Of a DNA stretch of 6,243 bases, positions 1 through 5,987 are shown piece by piece. Positions within the stretch are counted from its first letter, which is position 1, and each line of letters begins with the position of its first letter. The notes beneath the pieces were generated by a model that saw only the letters and a program-made list of their open reading frames with translations, searched no databases and was not told the DNA's origin. Source of the stretch: Pseudomonadota bacterium (GTDB lineage: Bacteria > Myxococcota > Bradymonadia > UBA4248); the NCBI GenBank assembly GCA_017629415.1, contig JAGBXG010000256.1:1-6243 (forward strand), in the 5' to 3' direction. Position numbers and translations under genes: made by a program.

Positions 1-499
1 ACTTCCAACTCATTTTCATGAAGGGGCAAATGGGGGAAGAAAGAATGGGCTGCTAAAAAACTGAAATATATCTTCATGATAGATATGCATTGAGCTTAAC
101 CTAATCATGAACGCAGTTTTGGATGAAATTGCGGCTAAATGTTTTTGACTGAACATAGGGCAAAACTTAAATAAATCAAAATAGATATTAAAAATGTAAT
201 TAAAAAAGGCAATGCAGCATCCTGCGCATCATCTGAAGTTTTCAAAGCTAGAGTCAATGAGCTCATGTCTTTGGTGTGGATTGCTTCAATGCTAAAGTCG
301 TTTTGATTTAAAATGATATCGAAAAAAATGGTGGTACATTGATATAAATACTGATGCTTATTCTAAATAAGGTCGCACGTCCGTTTGATAAATTATATAT
401 TAAAAATGTTATTGAGATTTAAGAATAGAAGAAACGATGTGGGCTTATGCTGATGAATTTAAAAACAAAATAATGTACTATTTGTCATATAAATATATT
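1..499. other. AT-rich upstream region, no gene seen
   Basis: No convincing gene was found on either strand. The longest ATG-started frames checked on the + strand are tiny: 12 codons from 18, 13 codons from 107 and 27 codons from 212. None has a well-spaced Shine-Dalgarno sequence. Hand counting gives about 26% G+C for 301-480, against about 42-67% in blocks of the large gene. A frame open from the left edge to a TGA at 62-64 could be the tail of an upstream gene, but about 20 codons are too few to judge. A 13-nt word (ATATTAAAAATGT) occurs at 185-197 and 397-409, which may be chance in such AT-rich DNA. Confidence 0.6.
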
Positions 500-532
500 C
501 GCCGGTCTATTGGCAATGCCAATAGACCGGCG
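500..532. repeat. Perfect 15-bp palindrome (stem-loop)
   Basis: The arms at 500-514 (CGCCGGTCTATTGGC) and 518-532 are exact reverse complements around a 3-nt AAT loop. The stem is long, GC-rich and without mismatch. No T-run follows on either strand, so it is not a standard intrinsic terminator. It lies about 225 nt upstream of the start codon. Its inner TATTGGC/GCCAATA resembles the TATTCGC/GCGAATA of a hairpin downstream of the gene, which suggests a dispersed extragenic palindrome. A protein-binding site or an end of an upstream transcript are alternatives. Confidence 0.8.
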
Positions 533-568
533 CCATGCGGCGCGTAGGGCGAAAGCCATAGCGGCGCC
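529..568. repeat. GC-rich segment with two competing hairpins
   Basis: GGCGC at 539-543 can pair backward with GCGCC at 530-534 (ATGC loop) or forward with GCGCC at 564-568. The forward fold encloses GGC-GAAA-GCC at 548-557, a short stem with a GNRA-type tetraloop, extended by TA/TA pairs around a G·A mismatch and leaving G544 unpaired. The self-complementary hexamer GGCGCC bounds the segment at 529-534 and 563-568. It abuts the preceding palindrome and shares the word GCCATAGCG (555-563) with the opposite strand of a downstream hairpin (5967-5975). It is probably part of the same extragenic repeat. Confidence 0.5.
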
Positions 569-578
569 CCATTCAATA

Positions 579-617
579 GCCCCAAAATATATTCATCCGC
601 CCCAAAATATATTCATC
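579..617. repeat. Tandem direct repeat, 19 nt, period 20
   Basis: GCCCCAAAATATATTCATC occurs identically at 579-597 and 599-617, separated by one C. A third copy of the core AAATATATTC lies at 491-500, just before the palindrome. A 20-nt period is close to two turns of the DNA helix and would place both copies on the same face, as in tandem operators. A recent duplication is the simpler alternative. No good sigma-70 -35 box sits at the right distance from the TATATT inside either copy. Confidence 0.75.
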
Positions 618-672
618 GTCAGTGTATGAACCCTGTTAAACTTGGGGATTGGTGGCAAAAAACCTCTAAAAC

Positions 673-700
673 GTGACGGCAAATTCGGTTGGAGTAGTAT
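673..700 (+). promoter_or_regulatory. Weak candidate promoter of the TPR gene
   Basis: GTGACG at 673-678 matches four of six positions of TTGACA, and TAGTAT at 695-700 matches four of six of TATAAT, with a 16-nt spacer. Transcription would then begin near 707. That would leave a leader of about 50 nt carrying GGAGG before the ATG at 758 and would exclude the ATG at 704. Two 4/6 matches are weak evidence, and the sigma factor preferences of this organism are unknown. Confidence 0.2.
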
Positions 701-745
701 AGCATGGAATTTGTGGGCACATTTGCGTGTCCGAGTGCCAATCAC

Positions 746-750
746 GGAGG
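746..750 (+). promoter_or_regulatory. Ribosome-binding site deciding the start at 758
   Basis: GGAGG ends 7 nt before the ATG at 758, which is ideal spacing. The ATG at 752 is only 1 nt away and cannot use it. The upstream in-frame ATG at 704 has a weaker GGAG at 691-694 with a 9-nt spacer. Strength and spacing both favour 758. Confidence 0.7.
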
Positions 751-757
751 AATGGCC

Positions 758-3700
758 ATGAGTTATGAGCGGGAAGCGGAAGTCCTGGAAATGCCGACGC
801 AGAGTGACACAACTGTAGCGCAGGCGCGCAGAGTTGCGCAGGGACGTGCGGCAATTGAACGATATGTTGAAAGACTGGAAAATGCGACAAACCGGCTGAA
901 AACAGGCCCGGAAGCTGCAGAATTGTTCTGTGCATTGGCTGAACTCAGGGAAGGGTTGATTGAAAATGACCCCGTTCAGGTCGAAACACTTTATAGAAAA
1001 GCCCTTGAATCGTTCAGTTTGAGCCATATTGCCAATCTGGGGCTGCGGCGTTTGAGCCGGTTTAAAGGCGATTTTGAAGCCACGATTGCTTCCATTGAAC
1101 GCGAAGTGGAAACGCTGCCCGAAGAGAAAAGGCGCGATTTGCAATTGGAATTAGCCAGAACTTGGTTGTATTGTGCCCGAGATGCCGAAAAAGCTATTGC
1201 CATTTTGGAATCGATGGAGGCCAATGAATCGACCGATTCGATGGATTCGACGCTCGTGCCCGAAATCGCGGAACCGTTCGATGCCGAAATGTTCCTGTTG
1301 TGGGAAGACGCGTTATTGGCAAGCGGTGCTTATGACCGTTACGAAGGCAAATTGCGGCAGGCGTTGCATAGAATGCGCGTATCGGGTGCGCTGACGCAGC
1401 ATGTTCAGGAACGTCTCTGGATGCTGTACCGCTATATCATGCCCGATGAAGAACAGGCTCAGCTGTTGTGCAACTCATTGCTGCGGTCACAGCCCATTGA
1501 TGATGAACTCGTCGAAGATGTCCTCTTGCGCGCACAACGTTCCGGCAATCATGATGCCGTTGTGTCTATTTTAAAAAAAGCTCTCGAACGCCTCGAAGGC
1601 TCCCCCCGCGAACGCTATTATCGCGCATTGCTCGCCGATGAAGCCCAGTTTGCCTTCGAAGATCGCGAACATGCCATGGACGTGCTGCGACACTCGCGGA
1701 GCGGCTCCGATCTCGTGCTGCTGCAGCAGCAAATCGAACTGCTCGAGGACTATGGACAGACCGATGAGCTGCTCGATGCACTGGCCAAAACCCTTGAGCT
1801 CATGCATACGCCGCAGCTCAAAGCAGAACAGTTGTACGTCATTGCCTGTATCCTGCGCGATGAGATGGATCAGCCCGATGCCGCCCTCGAAGTCTTTGAA
1901 GAAGCTAACGAGATTTATCCCGCTCACGAAGCTACTATCGATGCCCTGGCCGAAGTGTATACCGAACGCGGAAATTGGGAAAAACTGTCCCAGTTGTACG
2001 AATATGAACTCGTCTATGCACAGGAACATGAACTCCCAGAATATACGCCGGATGTCTATGTGGCACGGCATGCAAGACTGGCATATTTGTACGAATATAA
2101 ATTCCCGTTCGCCCTCAAAGCCTTTAACCATTATCAGGCCATGCTTAAATATCGTGCTGACGATATTGCCGCGCTTAAAGGCGCCAGCCGTATGGCACAA
2201 AGTATTGGCAACTGGACTGAAATGCTGCAGTTGTATGCTGCCGCCGAAGGTTGCACACAGGACACCCGGGAACACGTCTATCTGCTTGAACGCATCGCGC
2301 AAATCGCCGATGTTTATATGAATGATGCCGACACGGCATGCACTGCCCTCGAAGCACTTCGCGCCATCGATTCCCCCAAAGACGGCACCACCGCAGCCTT
2401 GGCACGCCTTTATATCAAGCTCAAGAAATGGGAAGAACTCATTGCCCTGACGGACGAAGAAATCGAAACCGTTACCAACCCCGAATACAAAGCTTCACTT
2501 TTGTGTCGGAATGCCGAAGTTTCTGAATATCAGTTGTCCAATATTCCGCAGGCCATTTTGTATTATGAAAAAGCTCGCGGGGTTGTGCCCGGATGCCGTC
2601 AGGCTGTCTTTGCCCTTGAACGCATCTATGAACATCAGCATGCCTGGGAAAAACTCGTCGAGTTGCTTAAAGCACAGGTTGCGCTGACTGCTGATACACG
2701 CCTCAAGTGCGCTTACTTGCGCAAAATTGCCGAAACACTCGATATTGAACTCGACCGCGAGGAAGAAGCCGTGGCCGTGTATGAAAATGCCCTGCGCATC
2801 AATCCCAAAGACGAGGTTTCACGCCATTATTTGCTGGCGTTTTATCGTGCCGAAGACCGTTGGGAAGAAGTTTTGCGCATTCTCAATGTTGAAATCGAAG
2901 CCGGCGGTACACTCGGCGCGCCCTGGCTTACCCATTTCTGGAAAGGCCGCATCGAGCTCTATCATTTGAATAATGAAATGAGAGCCCTTGAATCGTTTGC
3001 TCAGGCTTTCTTGCTCAATCCGAATGATCATGCCGTGATGCGCATGTGGCTGAGCCTGAGTTTGCGCAGTGTTCCCGACGAAGAAACCCTCGAAAATCTC
3101 AAAAAAGCCCTCGATATCGTTTCTGATGAAGCCATTCACGATGAAATCGAGCTCGCCATTGCCGATTTAACTTTGCGTGCTACGCACGATCCCAAGTCGA
3201 TTGAATCCATGGTGGCGTCCTATGAATCATCGGTGAAATTCAAAGGACGCGGTGCGCGTTTCCTCACGACAACTGTCATTGCCAACGATTCTGCCAATGG
3301 GCGTTGGACTTCGCGGATTTCGCTTGCGATGCAGCCCAGAATGCCTGTTGAGCTTCAAAAACATGGGCTTCAGGCAGCCGTTGTCCTCAACATGCCCGAA
3401 GATATCGTCAAACGTGCGCAGGAAGTTCTGTGTCATCTCAATGATGCTGATTTAGCTCGACAGCTCTGGTGGTCCACCAGTCCCGCCAAACGTCCGTCAT
3501 ACCGCCATCTTTCGGCGGATATCTTGTCGCAGGCTTCCAGAGAAGCTCAAGATTTGCGCAGATGGCAAGTCATTTGCCGATTGCTTGCCGGGGATATCGC
3601 GGAACCCACCGATCATTTGTTGCCCGACAATCGCGATGACAACCTCTCGTATCGTCCTGACCTCGAGCTGTTGGCTGCTTACTTTGAACGATTTGAAAAA

Positions 3701-5830
3701 TGGTCAAAATTGCTCGAAGTGCTCAATGTTCAGGAAGAAAACACGCTCAACGAAGCCGAGAGCATTCAGATTGCGCTCCAGCGCGCCTGGGTTCTCGTCA
3801 AAATTGGCCGCCATGAGGATGCCCTCGAGTCGGTGCGCAAAGCCTGTGACCGCTGTTCATTCGATAATCACATGCGTCTGTCGCTTTATGACTATCTCAG
3901 CCATGAAAAAGACTGGGATTTCCTTGCGGAACAGATTCGTCAGCACCTCATGAACACAGACGACAATGTGGAAAAATCGAATCTTTGGATTCGTTTGGCC
4001 GAAATTCATCGCGGCGGCATGAACAATTTGCAGGAAGCTGTACGTTGTTTGAATCAGGCTTATCAGGAAGACAGTTCGCGCGGGGATATTCTGTGTGATA
4101 TCGCCATGACAGCTCAGCAAATCAACGATATCGACATCGCGCGCCGTGCCCTGGATGATTATATTCAGTATCATCATCCGTCGCTTGAAGAACAGCTTGA
4201 GCTCGAAGAACAGCTGCTGGATTTGCATTTCAATTATCCCGGCGGCGATACCGATCGCATGATTGAATATTTCGACATGCTGGTGAAAAAGACGGCACGT
4301 TCCACCGAATGTCTGATTATTTTGGCGCATGCGCATGCCATCGCAGGAGATCCGCAAATTGCCACCGAAATCATTCTCCACATTGTTGCCTATCCTTTTG
4401 AAGAAAAGGATCTCGATCTCTGGTTAGTTTTGGTCGATCTCTATCTCGATCGGTTAGGGGAGCAGAAAAAAGGCGAAGAGCTGCTGTGGGAGTTGTTCAA
4501 AACGTGGCCGCATATTGAATATGTGTTCGAGCGTTTGCAAAAACTGTATGTCGATACTGCGGAACGCCGCATCATGGTGGCCAATATTCAGCGTTGTGTG
4601 TCGCAGAGTGAAGCCATTCGCAAAGAACCGGCTTTGGTACGCCGTTATTTGGGCTTTGCGGCGGATGTTCTATCCGAACTTGGCGCCTGGAAAGAGGCGC
4701 AGGATCTCTATTCAGCGGCTATCGATGCCTGTCCGGAGCCCGATTCTGCACTGATTCGCAGCCGTGCTCATGCGCGTTGTCGCATCCCAGGCGAAGCGCG
4801 TTCCGCCTATATTGAGTTCTGCGACCTGCTCGTTCAGGATCCTTTCCAGACGGATATTTACAGTGCGGCATTGGAGATTTGCCGCCGTAACAAGGCCAGT
4901 GACCGCGAGCGCATTTTCCGCCAGATGGCATCCATATTTGTGCCTGAATCCGGGCTGGGCAGTGACGGTTCCGACTTGCGTCCTAAAATGATGGATTCGC
5001 GTCCGCTTAGTGATGACGTGCTCAAACGTCACATGACGCATCCCGATTTGCGTCCGGTTCTGGATCTTTTGCACGAGGCCATGCCGATTCTCAACAACAC
5101 GCTGCGCGACATGGTGCCCAAACGTACAAATCTGGGCGGCGAAAAAATCAAAAATCAGGCCATTACAAACATCTTTAACATGTGTGCGGCAGCTTTTGGC
5201 ATCAAGGATGTCAAGGGTTTATATGGTCATGATTTGTCGCCGATGCCCATCGTTTTGGACGATCCCGAGGCTTATTGGATTCCGCTTGAAATCTGGGAAA
5301 CGATGCGTCCCGAGCTCCAGCGACATTGGGCAGGCTATGCCAGCGGTTTGCTTTGGACCGGTATTTCGCGCATGACTTTCTTTGAGCCCAACGAAGTTTG
5401 GCATTTGCTCGACGGCATTTACTATCTCGTCACGAATCGCGGCATCACTGCGCGCGATGCCTACACGATCGAAGCCTCCGAGCGCGTCAATTCCGCCTTC
5501 CAGCGCGGCACGCGCCGTGATGTTGCCAAAATCATCGACGAAATCGGTCCCGAAACGCTTCCCAAAGTGAACGCCGCCAAATGGCAACACGGTTTGCTTG
5601 CTACGGCCGATCGTGCCGGTCTCCTTTTCTCGGGCAGTTTGACCGCCTCCATTCCCGCCATACTTGAGGCGGAAGGCTGGAACCCCGACAAAACCGGCGC
5701 CGAATACCTTGCGGCTCGCGTGCGCCACTCACGCCGCATTTCCGAGCTCATCGCTTTTGCCCTCAGCGACGATTACCTGCAGCTTCGATTCCATGCCGGT
5801 CTGGCCATGCAGCCCAGCAAAATCATGTAA
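758..5830 (+). CDS. Giant TPR-repeat protein with a conserved-looking C-terminal domain
   Basis: The product is about 1,690 residues (roughly 195 kDa). No signal peptide or membrane segment is visible, so it is probably cytoplasmic. Residues 1-50 are a polar lead-in. Residues 53-150 hold degenerate TPR-like helix pairs. Residues 337-757 hold the clearest TPRs, such as 355-389 with PDAALEVFEEA and 649-684 ending AVYENALRINPKD. Within them, Trp anchors at 407, 486, 558, 630 and 702 mark double-TPR units. Residues 822-962 break the pattern. TPR-like repeats resume at 963-1330, with Trp at 982 and 1053. A Gly/Ser/Asp linker near 1399-1406 leads to a distinct domain at 1428-1690. TPR arrays are protein-binding scaffolds; the ligand here is unknown. 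No enzyme motif such as HExxH was seen. The start at 758 is chosen for its GGAGG; 704 would add 18 residues (MEFVGTFACPSANHGGMA). The gene stands alone. The TPR call is firm, the function open. Confidence 0.93.
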   Translation: MSYEREAEVLEMPTQSDTTVAQARRVAQGRAAIERYVERLENATNRLKTGPEAAELFCALAELREGLIENDPVQVETLYRKALESFSLSHIANLGLRRLSRFKGDFEATIASIEREVETLPEEKRRDLQLELARTWLYCARDAEKAIAILESMEANESTDSMDSTLVPEIAEPFDAEMFLLWEDALLASGAYDRYEGKLRQALHRMRVSGALTQHVQERLWMLYRYIMPDEEQAQLLCNSLLRSQPIDDELVEDVLLRAQRSGNHDAVVSILKKALERLEGSPRERYYRALLADEAQFAFEDREHAMDVLRHSRSGSDLVLLQQQIELLEDYGQTDELLDALAKTLELMHTPQLKAEQLYVIACILRDEMDQPDAALEVFEEANEIYPAHEATIDALAEVYTERGNWEKLSQLYEYELVYAQEHELPEYTPDVYVARHARLAYLYEYKFPFALKAFNHYQAMLKYRADDIAALKGASRMAQSIGNWTEMLQLYAAAEGCTQDTREHVYLLERIAQIADVYMNDADTACTALEALRAIDSPKDGTTAALARLYIKLKKWEELIALTDEEIETVTNPEYKASLLCRNAEVSEYQLSNIPQAILYYEKARGVVPGCRQAVFALERIYEHQHAWEKLVELLKAQVALTADTRLKCAYLRKIAETLDIELDREEEAVAVYENALRINPKDEVSRHYLLAFYRAEDRWEEVLRILNVEIEAGGTLGAPWLTHFWKGRIELYHLNNEMRALESFAQAFLLNPNDHAVMRMWLSLSLRSVPDEETLENLKKALDIVSDEAIHDEIELAIADLTLRATHDPKSIESMVASYESSVKFKGRGARFLTTTVIANDSANGRWTSRISLAMQPRMPVELQKHGLQAAVVLNMPEDIVKRAQEVLCHLNDADLARQLWWSTSPAKRPSYRHLSADILSQASREAQDLRRWQVICRLLAGDIAEPTDHLLPDNRDDNLSYRPDLELLAAYFERFEKWSKLLEVLNVQEENTLNEAESIQIALQRAWVLVKIGRHEDALESVRKACDRCSFDNHMRLSLYDYLSHEKDWDFLAEQIRQHLMNTDDNVEKSNLWIRLAEIHRGGMNNLQEAVRCLNQAYQEDSSRGDILCDIAMTAQQINDIDIARRALDDYIQYHHPSLEEQLELEEQLLDLHFNYPGGDTDRMIEYFDMLVKKTARSTECLIILAHAHAIAGDPQIATEIILHIVAYPFEEKDLDLWLVLVDLYLDRLGEQKKGEELLWELFKTWPHIEYVFERLQKLYVDTAERRIMVANIQRCVSQSEAIRKEPALVRRYLGFAADVLSELGAWKEAQDLYSAAIDACPEPDSALIRSRAHARCRIPGEARSAYIEFCDLLVQDPFQTDIYSAALEICRRNKASDRERIFRQMASIFVPESGLGSDGSDLRPKMMDSRPLSDDVLKRHMTHPDLRPVLDLLHEAMPILNNTLRDMVPKRTNLGGEKIKNQAITNIFNMCAAAFGIKDVKGLYGHDLSPMPIVLDDPEAYWIPLEIWETMRPELQRHWAGYASGLLWTGISRMTFFEPNEVWHLLDGIYYLVTNRGITARDAYTIEASERVNSAFQRGTRRDVAKIIDEIGPETLPKVNAAKWQHGLLATADRAGLLFSGSLTASIPAILEAEGWNPDKTGAEYLAARVRHSRRISELIAFALSDDYLQLRFHAGLAMQPSKIM
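1208..1252 (+). repeat. In-frame 9-nt microrepeat coding for (E/D)-S-(M/T)
   Basis: Three adjacent 9-nt units at 1226-1252 (GAATCGACC, GATTCGATG, GATTCGACG) encode EST-DSM-DST at residues 157-165. A fourth related unit, GAATCGATG, lies at 1208-1216 (ESM, residues 151-153). The repeat forms a short acidic, serine-rich segment between two TPR-like helix pairs. Replication slippage in units of three codons would explain it and would preserve the frame. Confidence 0.65.
1976..3028 (+). repeat. Double-TPR superrepeat array, 72-residue period
   Basis: A helix of the form Y/I-x(5-7)-W-(E/T)-x-(L/M/V) recurs with Trp codons at 1976, 2213, 2429, 2645 and 2861. The last three intervals are each exactly 216 nt (72 residues); the first is 237 nt (79 residues). 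Between the Trp helices lie standard TPR helices such as AILYYEKARGVVPG and AVYENALRINPKD. Each unit therefore pairs one Trp-type TPR with one canonical TPR. DNA identity between units is low, so this is an old duplication kept at the protein level. Confidence 0.75.
5039..5827 (+). other. C-terminal non-TPR domain of the giant protein
   Basis: This stretch covers residues 1428-1690, from HPDLRPVLDLLHEA to the end, and lacks the TPR pattern. Visible blocks are LRPVLDLLHEAMPIL, an Ala-rich helix ending AAAFGIKD, a short segment PMPIVLDDPEAYWIP, RHWAGYASGLLWTG (about 1521-1535), EVWHLLDGIYYLV, ATADRAGLLFSGSLTASI (about 1615-1632) and the final ELIAFALSDDYLQLR. From memory, similar blocks end large TPR proteins of myxobacteria-like genomes, which suggests a conserved domain. 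No HExxH or other catalytic signature was recognised, and no function can be assigned. Confidence 0.6.
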
Positions 5831-5852
5831 GCTGTGCTGTTCATGATTTTGC
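5817..5852. repeat. 11-bp inverted repeat straddling the stop codon
   Basis: GCAAAATCATG at 5817-5827 is the exact reverse complement of 5842-5852. The 14-nt loop contains the TAA stop at 5828-5830. The left arm lies entirely in the last codons of the gene. There is no T-run after the right arm, so it is not a typical intrinsic terminator; it could form at the 3' end of the message. An AT-rich repeat of this length could also be chance. Confidence 0.6.
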
Positions 5853-5882
5853 GATAAGGCGATGAAAGTTTCTATGAGATAA

Positions 5883-5907
5883 ATCATCTGATAGCTGTTG
5901 AGATGAT
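5883..5907. repeat. Short 7-bp inverted repeat
   Basis: ATCATCT at 5883-5889 pairs exactly with AGATGAT at 5901-5907 around an 11-nt loop. It sits between the stop-codon repeat and the strong hairpins downstream. It is weak alone and possibly chance. Confidence 0.3.
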
Positions 5908-5921
5908 GATAGCGATTGAGA

Positions 5922-5953
5922 TTGTCGGCCGTATGCGCAGCATAGGCCGACAA
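5922..5953. repeat. Hairpin A: 14-bp stem with one bulged G
   Basis: TTGTCGGCC (5922-5930) pairs with 5945-5953, then after an unpaired G at 5931, TATGC (5932-5936) pairs with GCATA (5940-5944) around a GCA loop. The structure is strong and lies about 90 nt after the stop codon. No U-run follows, so if it ends or protects the message it does so without the classical terminator tail. Its design matches the adjacent hairpin B. Confidence 0.75.
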
Positions 5954-5954
5954 A

Positions 5955-5987
5955 AGCCGCCGTATTCGCTATGGCGAATAGGCGGCT
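5955..5987. repeat. Hairpin B: 14-bp stem with one bulged G
   Basis: AGCCGCC (5955-5961) pairs with 5981-5987, then after an unpaired G at 5962, TATTCGC (5963-5969) pairs with 5974-5980 around a TATG loop. It begins one base after hairpin A. Both stems have the junction GCC-G-TAT on the left and ATA-GGC on the right, so the bulge is in the same place while the outer stem sequence differs. This is the mark of a structured repeat family more than of two chance palindromes. Confidence 0.75.

Noticed and set aside
212..295. 27-codon + strand frame in the AT-rich flank
   Set aside because: The only AAGG upstream is 2 nt from the ATG, too close to work, and the peptide (MQHPAHHLKFSK...) shows nothing recognisable.
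482..511. Promoter-like TTGTCA with TCTATT 18 nt later
   Set aside because: The -10 match is poor and lies inside the 15-bp palindrome, and the start would be over 200 nt from the gene. Support is weaker than for the pair at 673-700.
500..617. CRISPR array
   Set aside because: There are only two long direct repeat copies with a 1-nt gap; no spacers and no cas-like gene.
593..1144. 183-codon minus-strand frame across the start of the giant gene
   Set aside because: It is mostly antisense to coding sequence and covers the ribosome-binding site and promoter region. The product is Phe/Cys-rich with no recognisable family.
1717..1730. 14-nt palindrome GCTGCTGCAGCAGC
   Set aside because: It encodes a run of Leu and Gln in a TPR-like helix and is explained by codon choice (CTG, CAG).
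1571..2302. 243-codon open frame on the minus strand
   Set aside because: It is fully antisense to the clearest TPR region. Its sequence is the complement of that region's codon pattern, shows no domain, and no ribosome-binding site was recognised.
1638..2321. 227-codon + strand frame inside the giant gene
   Set aside because: It is an out-of-frame shadow of the TPR frame, rich in Met, Ser, Pro and Cys with no repeat or domain. The TPR frame is continuous through it, so there is no frameshift to explain.
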